Below are positions 1-6,900 of a stretch of 9,192 nt of DNA, in pieces; within the stretch, counting starts at the first letter, position 1; the number at the start of each line of letters is the position of its first letter. The position numbers and the translations under genes were made by a program. Source of the DNA: Deltaproteobacteria bacterium (GTDB lineage Bacteria; Desulfobacterota_C; Deferrisomatia; Deferrisomatales; JACRMM01); NCBI GenBank assembly GCA_016218905.1, contig JACRCS010000101.1, positions 1 through 9,192 on the forward strand, read 5' to 3'. A model generated the notes under the pieces. It did not search any database. It was not told the origin of the DNA and worked only from the letters and a program-made list of their open reading frames with translations.

Positions 1-1180
1 CGGTCCTCCAGGTCAACGTGGAGGAGGAGCCCGCGCGGATCTCCGTGGGCGAAACGGTCAAACTCACGGTCGGAGCGCGCGGAGGGTTGACGCGCAGGGT
101 CGTGGTCGCTTCTGCCTCCTCGGTGCCTGCGGGGCCGCTCGCCCGCAGCCGGTACGTCGTGGACTCCTTGGGGGACACGGTCCTGGAGCCGCTCGTCTCC
201 ACCTTCCCGAGCCCGGCGATCGTGACCTCCGTCGCGTCCTCGGTCGACCAGTTGAGGGTCGCCGATTGACCCTGGTCGATTACCTCCGGGCGCACGGAGA
301 TCGTCGCCTTCGGCGCCGGGGCGGGGGCCGGGATGGGGCAGCCGTCTTTATCGACCTTCGTCCCCTTGGGCGTCGCCGGGCACTTGTCGAGGTAGTCGGC
401 AACGCCGTCGCCGTCGGAGTCGAGCGGGCAGCCCTGCGCGTCCACCTGCGTGCCCTTCGGGGTGCCCGGGCACTTGTCGAGGTAGTCGGGAACGCCGTCG
501 CCGTCAGAGTCGAGCGGGCAGCCCTTGGAGTCCACGGCCACGCCGGCGGGAGTGCCCGGACAGGCGTCGGATGCATCCGGCACGCCGTCGCCGTCCGAAT
601 CGGCCGGTGCCGCGGGCTCGGCGGCTCGGGCCACCGGCTTTTGCCCCCCAAAGAGGAAGGAGAGGCCGGCGTTGTAGGTAAAGTTGTGCTCGAGGGATCC
701 GAAGGTCAGGGGTTGCCGTGCGTCGAGGCGGAGCCCGATGGAATCCGTGAGCCAGAGCTTCAACCCGAGGCCGTAGTCGACCAGCGGATCCCAGCCGCGA
801 TGCCTGTCCGTCCGGTAACGCGCCGCGCCCACGCCGCCGGCAAGGTAGGGTTGCACGCCGCGAGCGAGGTTGAAGTGGTAGAGCAGGTCGCCGTGTGCCT
901 GAAAGAGAGAAGCGCGGTCGTTGTTGACCTCCTCCTTGGTCCGCACGCCCTGGGCCGAGGCCTCGACTTCCCAGCGGTTCGTGAGCCAGTAGCCCAGGCG
1001 GCCGCCGACGGAGGGATCACCATCCCTCAGCCTGAGATCACTGTCGAAATAGTACGGTCCCACGAAGGGGGAGAGTTCGATGGCTCCGGGGCGCCCGTCT
1101 GCCGCCGCCGGGCGGGCCAGGCAGAGGAGCCCCAGGAGAAGGGTGATGCCGGCCAGTCCTTTGCGATTCCAAGCTTTCAC
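1..1180 (-). CDS. OmpA-family outer-membrane protein with TSP3 repeats and Ig-like modules (partial, C-terminus beyond left edge)
   Basis: The first 393 codons of an outer-membrane protein are visible. The GTG start at 1180 is chosen because a strong AGGAGG site sits 5 nt upstream, a signal peptide follows at once, and the frame contains no ATG. Residues 1-27 are a Sec signal (basic start, Leu-rich core, cleavage probably after Ala25-Ala-Ala27). Residues 28-180 alternate as in an 8-strand OmpA-type beta-barrel (opening IELSPFVGPYYF, closing AGLSFLFGG). Residues 194-283 are three 30-residue thrombospondin type 3 repeats with the DSDGDGVPD calcium-binding core and paired Cys. A PAPAPAP linker follows, then an Ig-like module (about 292-367) with SATLNWSTEDATEVTI, and the start of a second (from about 369). 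In this family a C-terminal peptidoglycan-binding OmpA domain usually follows; here it would lie outside the window. Likely role: a structural link between outer membrane and cell wall. No gene is close upstream on this strand, so it is probably transcribed alone. Confidence 0.9.
   Translation of the reverse strand, partial: MKAWNRKGLAGITLLLGLLCLARPAAADGRPGAIELSPFVGPYYFDSDLRLRDGDPSVGGRLGYWLTNRWEVEASAQGVRTKEEVNNDRASLFQAHGDLLYHFNLARGVQPYLAGGVGAARYRTDRHRGWDPLVDYGLGLKLWLTDSIGLRLDARQPLTFGSLEHNFTYNAGLSFLFGGQKPVARAAEPAAPADSDGDGVPDASDACPGTPAGVAVDSKGCPLDSDGDGVPDYLDKCPGTPKGTQVDAQGCPLDSDGDGVADYLDKCPATPKGTKVDKDGCPIPAPAPAPKATISVRPEVIDQGQSATLNWSTEDATEVTIAGLGKVETSGSRTVSPKESTTYRLRASGPAGTEEAEATTTLRVNPPRAPTVSLTVSPTEIRAGSSSTLTWRT
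332..601 (-). repeat. Three tandem 90-bp TSP3 repeat units inside the OmpA-like gene
   Basis: Three in-frame 90-bp units occupy 512-601, 422-511 and 332-421, encoding residues 194-223, 224-253 and 254-283. Each begins DSDGDGV and ends in a GCP tripeptide. Over the first 46 nt of the second and third units I count two mismatches, while the rest differs more. The first unit is the most diverged, with ASDACPGTPAG in place of YLDKCPGTPKG. The acidic DxDGDG loops are the usual calcium ligands of TSP3 repeats, forming a stiff spacer between the barrel and the periplasmic modules. Confidence 0.93.
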
Positions 1181-1184
1181 GGGT

Positions 1185-1192
1185 TCCTCCTT
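1185..1192 (-). promoter_or_regulatory. Shine-Dalgarno site that fixes the GTG start of the OmpA-like gene
   Basis: The minus strand reads AAGGAGGA, with the AGGAGG core 5 nt before GTG at 1180. This near-perfect site, with a signal peptide directly downstream, makes GTG the start despite the absence of any ATG in the frame. Confidence 0.85.
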
Positions 1193-1212
1193 TTGAGACA
1201 GGATCAAGAAAA

Positions 1213-1257
1213 GGTCATCCGGTCTACGAGCGGTCGGGCTCCTTGAGCGTGATGACC
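1213..1257 (-). repeat. 7-bp inverted repeat in the OmpA-like gene leader
   Basis: GGTCATC at 1213-1219 is exactly complementary to GATGACC at 1251-1257, with 31 nt between. It ends about 20 nt upstream of the OmpA-like ribosome site. It could be a leader RNA hairpin or a protein-binding dyad, but a 7-bp match at this distance can also arise by chance. Confidence 0.25.
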
Positions 1258-1350
1258 GCGACTCTCACCCCGGCCGTTCAGCGAACCCGGGCCACGCCTC
1301 GAAGCGCCCGCGCGGAGGGAGGCGTAGCGTTCGCCGGTCCGGACAGAGGC

Positions 1351-1378
1351 ACTCTAGCAGGGCACGATCAACGGGCAA
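1351..1378 (-). promoter_or_regulatory. Possible sigma70-type promoter for the OmpA-like gene
   Basis: On the minus strand TTGCCC (1378-1373), a 16-nt spacer and TAGAGT (1356-1351) lie in promoter-like arrangement. Each hexamer matches four of six consensus bases, and the -10 box is preceded by TGC. Transcription would start near 1344, giving a leader of about 165 nt that contains the 7-bp inverted repeat. In G+C-rich DNA such matches are only suggestive. Confidence 0.3.
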
Positions 1379-1448
1379 TGGTGACCAAATCGGCGATTGT
1401 TGAGCGCAGTCGGGGCTCGGAAGGCGGGTATCGAAGGGGCGAGACGGC

Positions 1449-1569
1449 CTAGCGTCCCGTTCGGGAAGTTTCTTCCTCCTATTCAGCCCCTGCGTTGGCC
1501 GAACGGCGCTGATTCGCCGACGTTCGTCCTGCTGGTTGCGATGCACGAGCTAACCGCACGGGACGCTAG
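1449..1569. repeat. 121-bp element with terminal inverted repeats (MITE-like candidate)
   Basis: The ends are perfect 12-bp inverted repeats: CTAGCGTCCCGT at 1449-1460 and ACGGGACGCTAG at 1558-1569. After one mismatch the complementarity continues for CGG/CCG, and about 18 of the first 22 positions match overall. The outermost CTAG (or the inner TA) is palindromic and could be a target-site duplication of the kind left by TA- or YTAR-specific transposases. The interior has no ORF but contains smaller hairpins: GGAAG-TTT-CTTCC at 1464-1476 and CGGCG/CGCCG at 1504-1519, flanked by CGAA/TTCG. Small size, terminal inverted repeats and no coding capacity fit a miniature inverted-repeat transposable element. 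A structured RNA or intergenic repeat family remains possible. Its right end overlaps the stop codon of the small radical SAM gene. Confidence 0.5.
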
Positions 1570-2159
1570 CGGAGGGCTCCCAGCGCTCGGAGAGCGTCCT
1601 GCGGCGGAAAGCCGGTGAGGAGGACGTCGCCCTCCTCGGAGATGATGACCTGGTAGCCCGTGCACGACAGGCGAAGGGACTCTGTCCGGAGTCCTTCTCC
1701 CGCCGCCGTCAGCGGGATCAGGCGCTGATTGGCCGAGCCCCGCAGGGGCAGGCTCGCGGACTCTTCGCTCCGGAAGGGGCCGTCGACGAGGAGGTCGAGG
1801 CGGGAGAGGAGGGCGAGGTGGGCCGGCGGACCCTCCCGGAGCCGTTCGTGTTCGTAGCCGGTGAAGGCGATGGCCGTTAGCGGACCGTCGCGGGTCCTCG
1901 CCTCGTCCAGAAAGGCGGCGAGCTCCGCCGCCTGTTCGAAGGGCTCCCCGCCGGAGAGCGTCACCCCGTCGAGCGGACCGGCCTCGAGCACCTCCCGGGC
2001 GAGCTCGGCGGGCGACACCTCCCGTGCCGGCCGGTGGGGCTGGAGCGCGGGATTGAAGCAGTCCGGGCAGCGTCGGGCGCAGCCCTGCACCCAGACGGTG
2101 AAACGCCGGCCGGGACCGTTGATGTCTTCGGTGACGGCGGTGCAGGCGACGTTGAGCAG
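1566..2159 (-). CDS. NrdG/PflA-like radical SAM (4Fe-4S) protein, apparent CTG start
   Basis: A 197-residue single-domain radical SAM protein. The cluster motif Cys27-x3-Cys31-x2-Cys34 sits in WVQGCARRCPDCFNP. SGGEPFEQ (69-76) is the SAM-binding GGE motif, and DGPF (126-129) and LRGSANQRL (139-147) are typical of anaerobic ribonucleotide reductase activase-like proteins. Such enzymes cleave S-adenosylmethionine to a 5'-deoxyadenosyl radical; true activases use it to form a glycyl radical on a partner. No NrdD- or PFL-type partner is in the window. The C-terminus (EGDVLLTGFPPQDALRAL) recalls the broader family of stand-alone '4Fe-4S single cluster' proteins of unknown target, so nrdG is not assigned. 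Homology begins at LNVACTAV, where the only start-like codon is CTG at 2159, preceded by GGAG at a 6-nt spacing. The nearest conventional start upstream would overlap the divergent gene. The TAG stop lies in the flanking inverted-repeat element. Confidence 0.85.
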   Translation of the reverse strand: MLNVACTAVTEDINGPGRRFTVWVQGCARRCPDCFNPALQPHRPAREVSPAELAREVLEAGPLDGVTLSGGEPFEQAAELAAFLDEARTRDGPLTAIAFTGYEHERLREGPPAHLALLSRLDLLVDGPFRSEESASLPLRGSANQRLIPLTAAGEGLRTESLRLSCTGYQVIISEEGDVLLTGFPPQDALRALGALR

Positions 2160-2273
2160 GGGGCGCTCCGCGGAAGGCTGCCGGGGTTGGGGCTCGTTGA
2201 GGTATTGTAGACCGGCCGGGCGGGACGCTCCTACTCCCGTCTTCCAGCCGCTTCCTCCGAGGGCCGTAAGCCT
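2160..2273. promoter_or_regulatory. 114-bp divergent control region between two radical SAM genes
   Basis: Both genes must be read from this short interval. A small A+T-rich island in very G+C-rich DNA gives TACAAT on the minus strand (2209-2204), a plausible -10 box about 45 nt before the CTG start; no convincing -35 box is seen at the expected distance. Transcription from it would begin downstream of every conventional start codon for the minus-strand gene, which agrees with the CTG start. For the plus-strand gene I see only a weak ribosome site, GAGGG at 2259-2263, 10 nt before the ATG, and no clear promoter. Confidence 0.35.
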
Positions 2274-3896
2274 ATGAAGGTGCTCCTCCTCCAGCCGCCC
2301 GTCGAGGACTTCTACCACACCGGCGTGCGTCTCCAGCCGCTCGGCCTCGCCTCCCTGAAAGCGGCCCTCGGACGCTGGCTGCCCGACGTCCGGGTCACGG
2401 TCAGGGACTACCACCACGGTTGGGGGAGGCGAACCGTGCCGCTCCCTCCCGAGCTCGCGCACCTGCGGGCGTTCTATCCGGTCCCGGACCGAAGCCCCTT
2501 CTCCACGTTCCACGGCTACTTCCACTTCGGCGCTTCCTACGGGGACCTCGCCGAGGACGTGGCGAAGGCACAGCCGGACCTCGTCGGCATCTCGTGCCTC
2601 TTCTCCCCGTACTACCGGGAGGCGCTCCGGGCGGCCGAGGCCGTCAAGGCGCTCCGTCCGGTCCCTGTGGTCGTCGGCGGTGCGCACGCCTCCGCCGCGC
2701 CGCTGAGCGTGCTGGAGAGTCCGGCGGTGGACTTCGTCGTCCGAGGCGAGGGCGAGAGGCCGCTCGTGGAGCTCGTCCGGGCCGTGCGCGAGGGGAGGCC
2801 GCTGGAAGCGGTCCCGAACCTCTGCTTCAAGCGCGGGGGCGAGCTCGTCACGAACCGGCTCGAGCCGAACTTCGCCCTCGACGAGCTGCCCCCGCCCGAC
2901 TTCTCCGACCTGGGCGCCGACCGATACTTCCTCGACGGCGAGCCGCTCTGTACCCTCCTCGCGTCGAGGGGGTGTCCCCACCGGTGCTCCTTCTGCTCCG
3001 TGCACGCGACCTCTGCCGGGTTCCGGAGGCGTCCGGCGAAAGACGTCGTCGCCGAAGTGCGAGCGCGTCGCGCCGAGGGGTACCGGGTCTTCGACTTCGA
3101 GGACGACAACTTCCTCTGCCCCGTCGAGGAGGGGAAAGAGCTCCTCCGCGCCCTGGCCGAGGCCTTTCCGAATGGCCGGATCCGCTTCACCGCCATGAAC
3201 GGGCTCCCCTACTGGGACCTGGACGGGGAGCTCCTGGCGCTCCTGCGGCGGGCGGGCTTTCGGGACCTGAACCTCGCGCTCGTGACCGCGGATCGCTCTG
3301 CGGGTCTCGCGGCGGGGCGGCCGAAGCCTCCGGAGCGGTTCGCGGAGGTGGTTCGGGCGGCCTTCGCCCTCGGCTTTCGGATCGTCTCCTACCAGATCCT
3401 CGGCCTTCCGGGCGAGACCCTCGACTCGACGGTGGAGACTCTCGGTTTCGCGGCGAGGCTGCCCGTGCTCCTGGGAGCCTCTCCCTTCTACCTCGTGCCG
3501 GGCTCGCGGCTCGGGGAGCGCTTCGGTCCGCTCGGTGGAGCCGACTTCGTCCGTGCGCGCCTGACGGGATTGGGGTTCGAGGGCGCTGGGGTGGAACGGG
3601 AGAACGTCTACACCCTCTTCGTCACGACGAGAATCCTGAACTTCCTCAAGGGCTTGAGCTTTCCCGGGGACCGAGTTCCACTGGCGACGCTCCTGAGAGC
3701 GGCCGCGGAAGGAGGAGGGAGGGCCGGCCTCGGAGCGGACGGCCTGGAGAGGCTCCTCTCGGAGCGCCGGCTCTACGCCTTCCCCAGGAGAGGCCCGCCG
3801 GTCCCCCTGCCGGCCTTCCGGCCCGAGCTCTTCTTGCGCGTTTGGTCGACGCTGGGGTGGGTGGAGACGCAGGACGGGAAGAGGATCGAAGTATAG
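2274..3896 (+). CDS. B12-binding-domain radical SAM protein of unassigned function
   Basis: A full-length 540-residue protein of the class B (cobalamin-type) radical SAM architecture. Residues 1 to about 170 look like a Rossmann-type B12-binding domain: MKVLLLQPPV start, QPDLVGISCLF (100-110), PVVVGGAHAS (131-140) and VDFVVRGEGERPLVEL (152-167). The DxHxxG lower-ligand motif is absent, which is usual in this class. The radical SAM core has Cys234-x3-Cys238-x2-Cys241 in SRGCPHRCSFC, then FDFEDDNF (273-280) and YQILGLPGET (373-382) on barrel strands. Residues from about 440 form an unassigned C-terminal extension. Family members do methyl transfer, ring rearrangement or other radical chemistry, often on lipids or secondary metabolites, and the substrate cannot be read here. 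The N-terminal pattern (QPPVEDFYHTG...SPYYREALRAAE) resembles, from memory, a conserved uncharacterised family. It is divergent from the small radical SAM gene and convergent with the efflux operon. Confidence 0.9.
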   Translation: MKVLLLQPPVEDFYHTGVRLQPLGLASLKAALGRWLPDVRVTVRDYHHGWGRRTVPLPPELAHLRAFYPVPDRSPFSTFHGYFHFGASYGDLAEDVAKAQPDLVGISCLFSPYYREALRAAEAVKALRPVPVVVGGAHASAAPLSVLESPAVDFVVRGEGERPLVELVRAVREGRPLEAVPNLCFKRGGELVTNRLEPNFALDELPPPDFSDLGADRYFLDGEPLCTLLASRGCPHRCSFCSVHATSAGFRRRPAKDVVAEVRARRAEGYRVFDFEDDNFLCPVEEGKELLRALAEAFPNGRIRFTAMNGLPYWDLDGELLALLRRAGFRDLNLALVTADRSAGLAAGRPKPPERFAEVVRAAFALGFRIVSYQILGLPGETLDSTVETLGFAARLPVLLGASPFYLVPGSRLGERFGPLGGADFVRARLTGLGFEGAGVERENVYTLFVTTRILNFLKGLSFPGDRVPLATLLRAAAEGGGRAGLGADGLERLLSERRLYAFPRRGPPVPLPAFRPELFLRVWSTLGWVETQDGKRIEV

Positions 3897-3900
3897 GACC

Positions 3901-3957
3901 GTGCAGCGTCGAGCCCACGAGGGGCTCGCAGCACGCCGCTCTTACTCGGCGGCGTGC
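3901..3957. terminator. Two overlapping stem-loops at the convergent gene junction (probable bidirectional terminator)
   Basis: Stem 1 is CGAGCCC (3910-3916) with GGGCTCG (3922-3928), a 7-bp stem and 5-nt loop, with outer GTGC/GCAC (3901-3904, 3931-3934). Stem 2 is GCACGCCGC (3931-3939) with GCGGCGTGC (3949-3957), a perfect 9-bp stem and 9-nt loop. The two share 3931-3934, so the outer pairs of stem 1 compete with stem 2. The junction between the stops of the converging genes is only 45 bp. No T-tract follows on either strand, so this is not a classic intrinsic terminator; it may aid Rho-dependent stopping or block 3' decay. Confidence 0.5.
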
Positions 3958-6900
3958 GCTGCCTTCGTGGACTCGACCTCTCCGGACCAGGGGTCGGCGA
4001 CCGGGTGGGGAGCGGTCTCCATCCGGAAGAGCCGCCGTACGCGGTTCTGCAGGCCGTCCATGTAGGTGTAGAAGACCGGCGTCACGTAAAGGGTGATGAA
4101 CTGGGAGAAGGCGAGCCCGCCGACCACCGCCAGGCCGAGGGGCCTGCGCGATTCCGCGCCCGCCCCCATGCCGAGCGCGATGGGCAGCGTCCCCATGAGC
4201 GCGGCCATGGTCGTCATCATGATCGGCCGGAAGCGGATGCTGCACGCCTCCAGGATCGCCTCGAGGGGAGCCTTTCCCTCCCGGCGCTCCCCCTCCAGCG
4301 CGAAGTCGATCATCATGATCGCGTTCTTCTTCACCACCCCGATGAGCATGATGAGGCCCACGTAGCTGTAGACCGAGAGCTCCGCCTTGAAGAGGAGCAG
4401 CGTCAGCAGCGCGCCAAAGCCGGCGAAGGGAAGCCCCGAGAGGATCGTCAGCGGGTGGACGAAGCTCTCGTAGAGGACCCCGAGCACGATGTAGATCACC
4501 AGGATCGCGAGCACCAGCAGGGCCACGAGGCCCGCCTGCGACGCCTTGAAGGCCTTCGCCGTCCCGGCGAAGCTGCCGGTCACGGTGGGCGGCACGATGC
4601 CCTTTGCCGCGCGTTCGACCGTGCTCACGGCTTCACCCAGCGAGACCCCCGGCTTGGTGTTGAACGCGATCGTGACCGACGGGAGCTGTCCCGAGTGGGT
4701 GACCGCCAGCGGCCCCAGGGTCTCCTTCATGGTTCCCAGAGAGACGAGAGGGACGAGTCCTCCCTTGGCCGAGCGGATATGGAGGTAGTTCAGATCCGAG
4801 GGGGCCCGCTGCTGCTCGGGCTGGAGCTGTAGGATCACCTGATACTGGTTCGTCGGCGTATAGATCGTGGAGACCTGTCGCGAGCCGTAGGCGTAGTAGA
4901 GGGCGTTCTGGATCTGCTCCGGGGTGATCCCCAGGGCGGACGCGCGCTCGCGATCGATCTCCATGTGGAGCTGCGGGCTCTTGAGCTGGAGGTCGCTCGT
5001 GACGTCCTGGAGGCCGGGCAACTCCCGCAGCTTGGCCTCCAGGGCCGGCGCCACCTCATAGAGCTCGTGCAGGTCCTGCCCCTGGAGGGTGTACTGGTAG
5101 AGGCTCTTGCTGGAGGCGCCGGGGAGCCGGATCGTGGGCGGCACCTGGACGAACGCGCGGATGCCGGGCACCTGGTTGAGCTTAGGTCGAAGCGCCTCCA
5201 CCATCCGATCGCCCCGAAGCTCGCGCTCCTCGCGGGGCTTCAGCTTCATGAAGAAGCGGCCCTGGTTCCCCCCCGAGGAACCCCCGCCGCCTCCCACAGA
5301 CGACATGAAGGACTCGACGTTCGGGTCCTTGGCGAGCATCGAGGCGAGCGCCTTCTGGTGGCGGACCATCGACTCGAAGGAGACGCCCTCGGCCGCCTCG
5401 GTGGTGGCCATGACGCGCCCGGTGTCCTCCACCGGGAAGAGCCCCTTGGGAATGATCCCGAACAAGTAGACGGTACCGGCCAGAATCCCGCCGGAGAAGA
5501 GGAGGGCGGTCTTCCGGTGCCGGACGAACCAGACGAGGCTCCGTTCGTAGAGACGCCGCGTGTACTCGAAGCCCCGCTCGGAGAGTGAGAAGAGCCACCC
5601 GTGCTTCACCTCGCCCCGGTGCTTCAGGATGCGGCTGCACATCATCGGGGTCAGCGTCAGCGAGACGACGCCCGAGATGAGGATCGCCGCCACGAGCGTG
5701 ACGGAGAACTCCCGGAAGAGCCGTCCGATGATGCCCCCCATGAACATGAGCGGGATGAAGACGGCCGCCAGCGAGATCGTCATCGACAGGATCGTAAACC
5801 CGATCTCCCGGGCGCCGTCCAGTGCGGCCTGCATCGGCCGCTTCCCCTTCTCGATGTGCCGGACGATGTTCTCCAGCATGACGATGGCGTCGTCCACCAC
5901 GAACCCGAGGGAGAGGGTGAGCGCCATGAGCGAGAGGTTGTCGAGGTTGTAGCCGAAGGCGTACATCACCGCGAAGGTGCCGATGACGCTGATCGGGAGC
6001 GCGAGCGTGGGGATCAACGTGGCGGAGACGTTTCGCAGGAAGAAGAAGATCACGAGCACAACGAGGCCGAAGGTGAGGAGCAGCGTGAACTGCACGTCGG
6101 CCACGGAGTCCTGGATCGACTCGGACCGGTCGTAGAGCACGTCGACCTTCACCGAGGCGGGAAGCTGCTGCTGGAGCGGGACCAGCACCTCCTTCACGGC
6201 CTTCACCACCGCGACGGTGTTCGTGCCGGGCTGGCGCTGGATCGCCAGGATCATCCCGCGGCTGTCGGAGCCGTGGTCGATGAACCACGCGGCCACCTTG
6301 TCATTCTGGACGCTGTCGACGACGCTTCCCAGGTCCTCCAGACGCACCGGGGCGCCGCCCCGGTAGGCGACGACCATGGAGCGGAAGCCCTTGGCGTCCT
6401 CCACCTGGCCGGGCGCCTTCAGCGTCAGGGCCTTGTCCGGCCCCCAGAGGGTTCCGGTGGGGAGGTTGACGTTCCCCTTCTGCACCGCGGACGCGACCTC
6501 CTCGATGCCGATTCCGCGGGAGGCGAGGCGGCGGGGGTCGAGCTGGATCCGGACGGCGTACTCCTGCGAGCCGAAGACCTGGACCTGCGCGACCCCCTGG
6601 ACCATGGAGATCCGCTGCGCCATGAGCGTCTCGCCATATTCGTTGACCTTCGAGAGCGGAAGGGTCTTGGAGGTGAGCGCGAGGTAGAGGATGGGGTCGT
6701 CGGCGGGATTCACCTTCTGGAGAGAAGGCGTGATGATGTCCCGGGGAAGGTCGCGCATGGTCTGGGCGATCGCCGACTGGACGTCCTGGGCCGCCCCGTC
6801 GATGTCCCGGTCCAGGTTGAAGGTCAGGATGACGGTAGTCGAGCCCTGGGTCGAGTTGGAGGTCATGGAGTCGATGCCCGCGATCGTGGAGAAGCGCTTC

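Larger units (their letters stand above)
1181..1565. other. 385-bp stretch without a convincing gene: OmpA leader plus most of an inverted-repeat element
   Basis: Between the OmpA-like start and the stop of the small radical SAM gene I see no ORF with protein-like composition. The short open frames here are Arg/Pro/Ser-rich with no ribosome site. The part nearest the OmpA-like gene is its leader: AAGGAGGA at 1185-1192, a 7-bp inverted repeat GGTCATC/GATGACC at 1213-1219 and 1251-1257, and a possible promoter at 1351-1378. The part at 1449-1565 belongs to the inverted-repeat element listed separately. Nothing was recognised at 1379-1448. The long gap suggests that the two same-strand genes are separate transcription units. 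Confidence 0.7.

Noticed and set aside
266..1246. A 326-codon plus-strand frame with repeated VEVVGNAVAV segments
   Set aside because: The repetition is only the reverse complement of the TSP3 repeat DNA in the OmpA-like gene.
1243..1546. Small ORFs on both strands in the 1181-1565 interval
   Set aside because: Biased composition, no ribosome site, and overlap with the inverted-repeat element.
1449..1569. Integron attC site or tRNA-like gene in the inverted-repeat element
   Set aside because: I could not fit the GTTRRRY/RYYYAAC core boxes of attC, nor a cloverleaf with the proper T-arm and anticodon spacing.
2405..2430. DYHHGW in the N-terminal domain as a DxHxxG cobalamin lower-ligand motif
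   Set aside because: The glycine is out of register (Trp at the required position), and most cobalamin radical SAM proteins lack this motif anyway.
2160..3005. Extension of the small radical SAM protein upstream to an ATG at 3005
   Set aside because: The added 282 residues run antisense through the B12-type radical SAM gene and are Arg/Glu/Val-rich without family similarity.
2420..4096. A 558-codon plus-strand frame overlapping the B12-type radical SAM gene in another frame
   Set aside because: Arg/Ala/Pro/Gly-rich shadow of the real gene, running through its stop into the opposite-strand permease.
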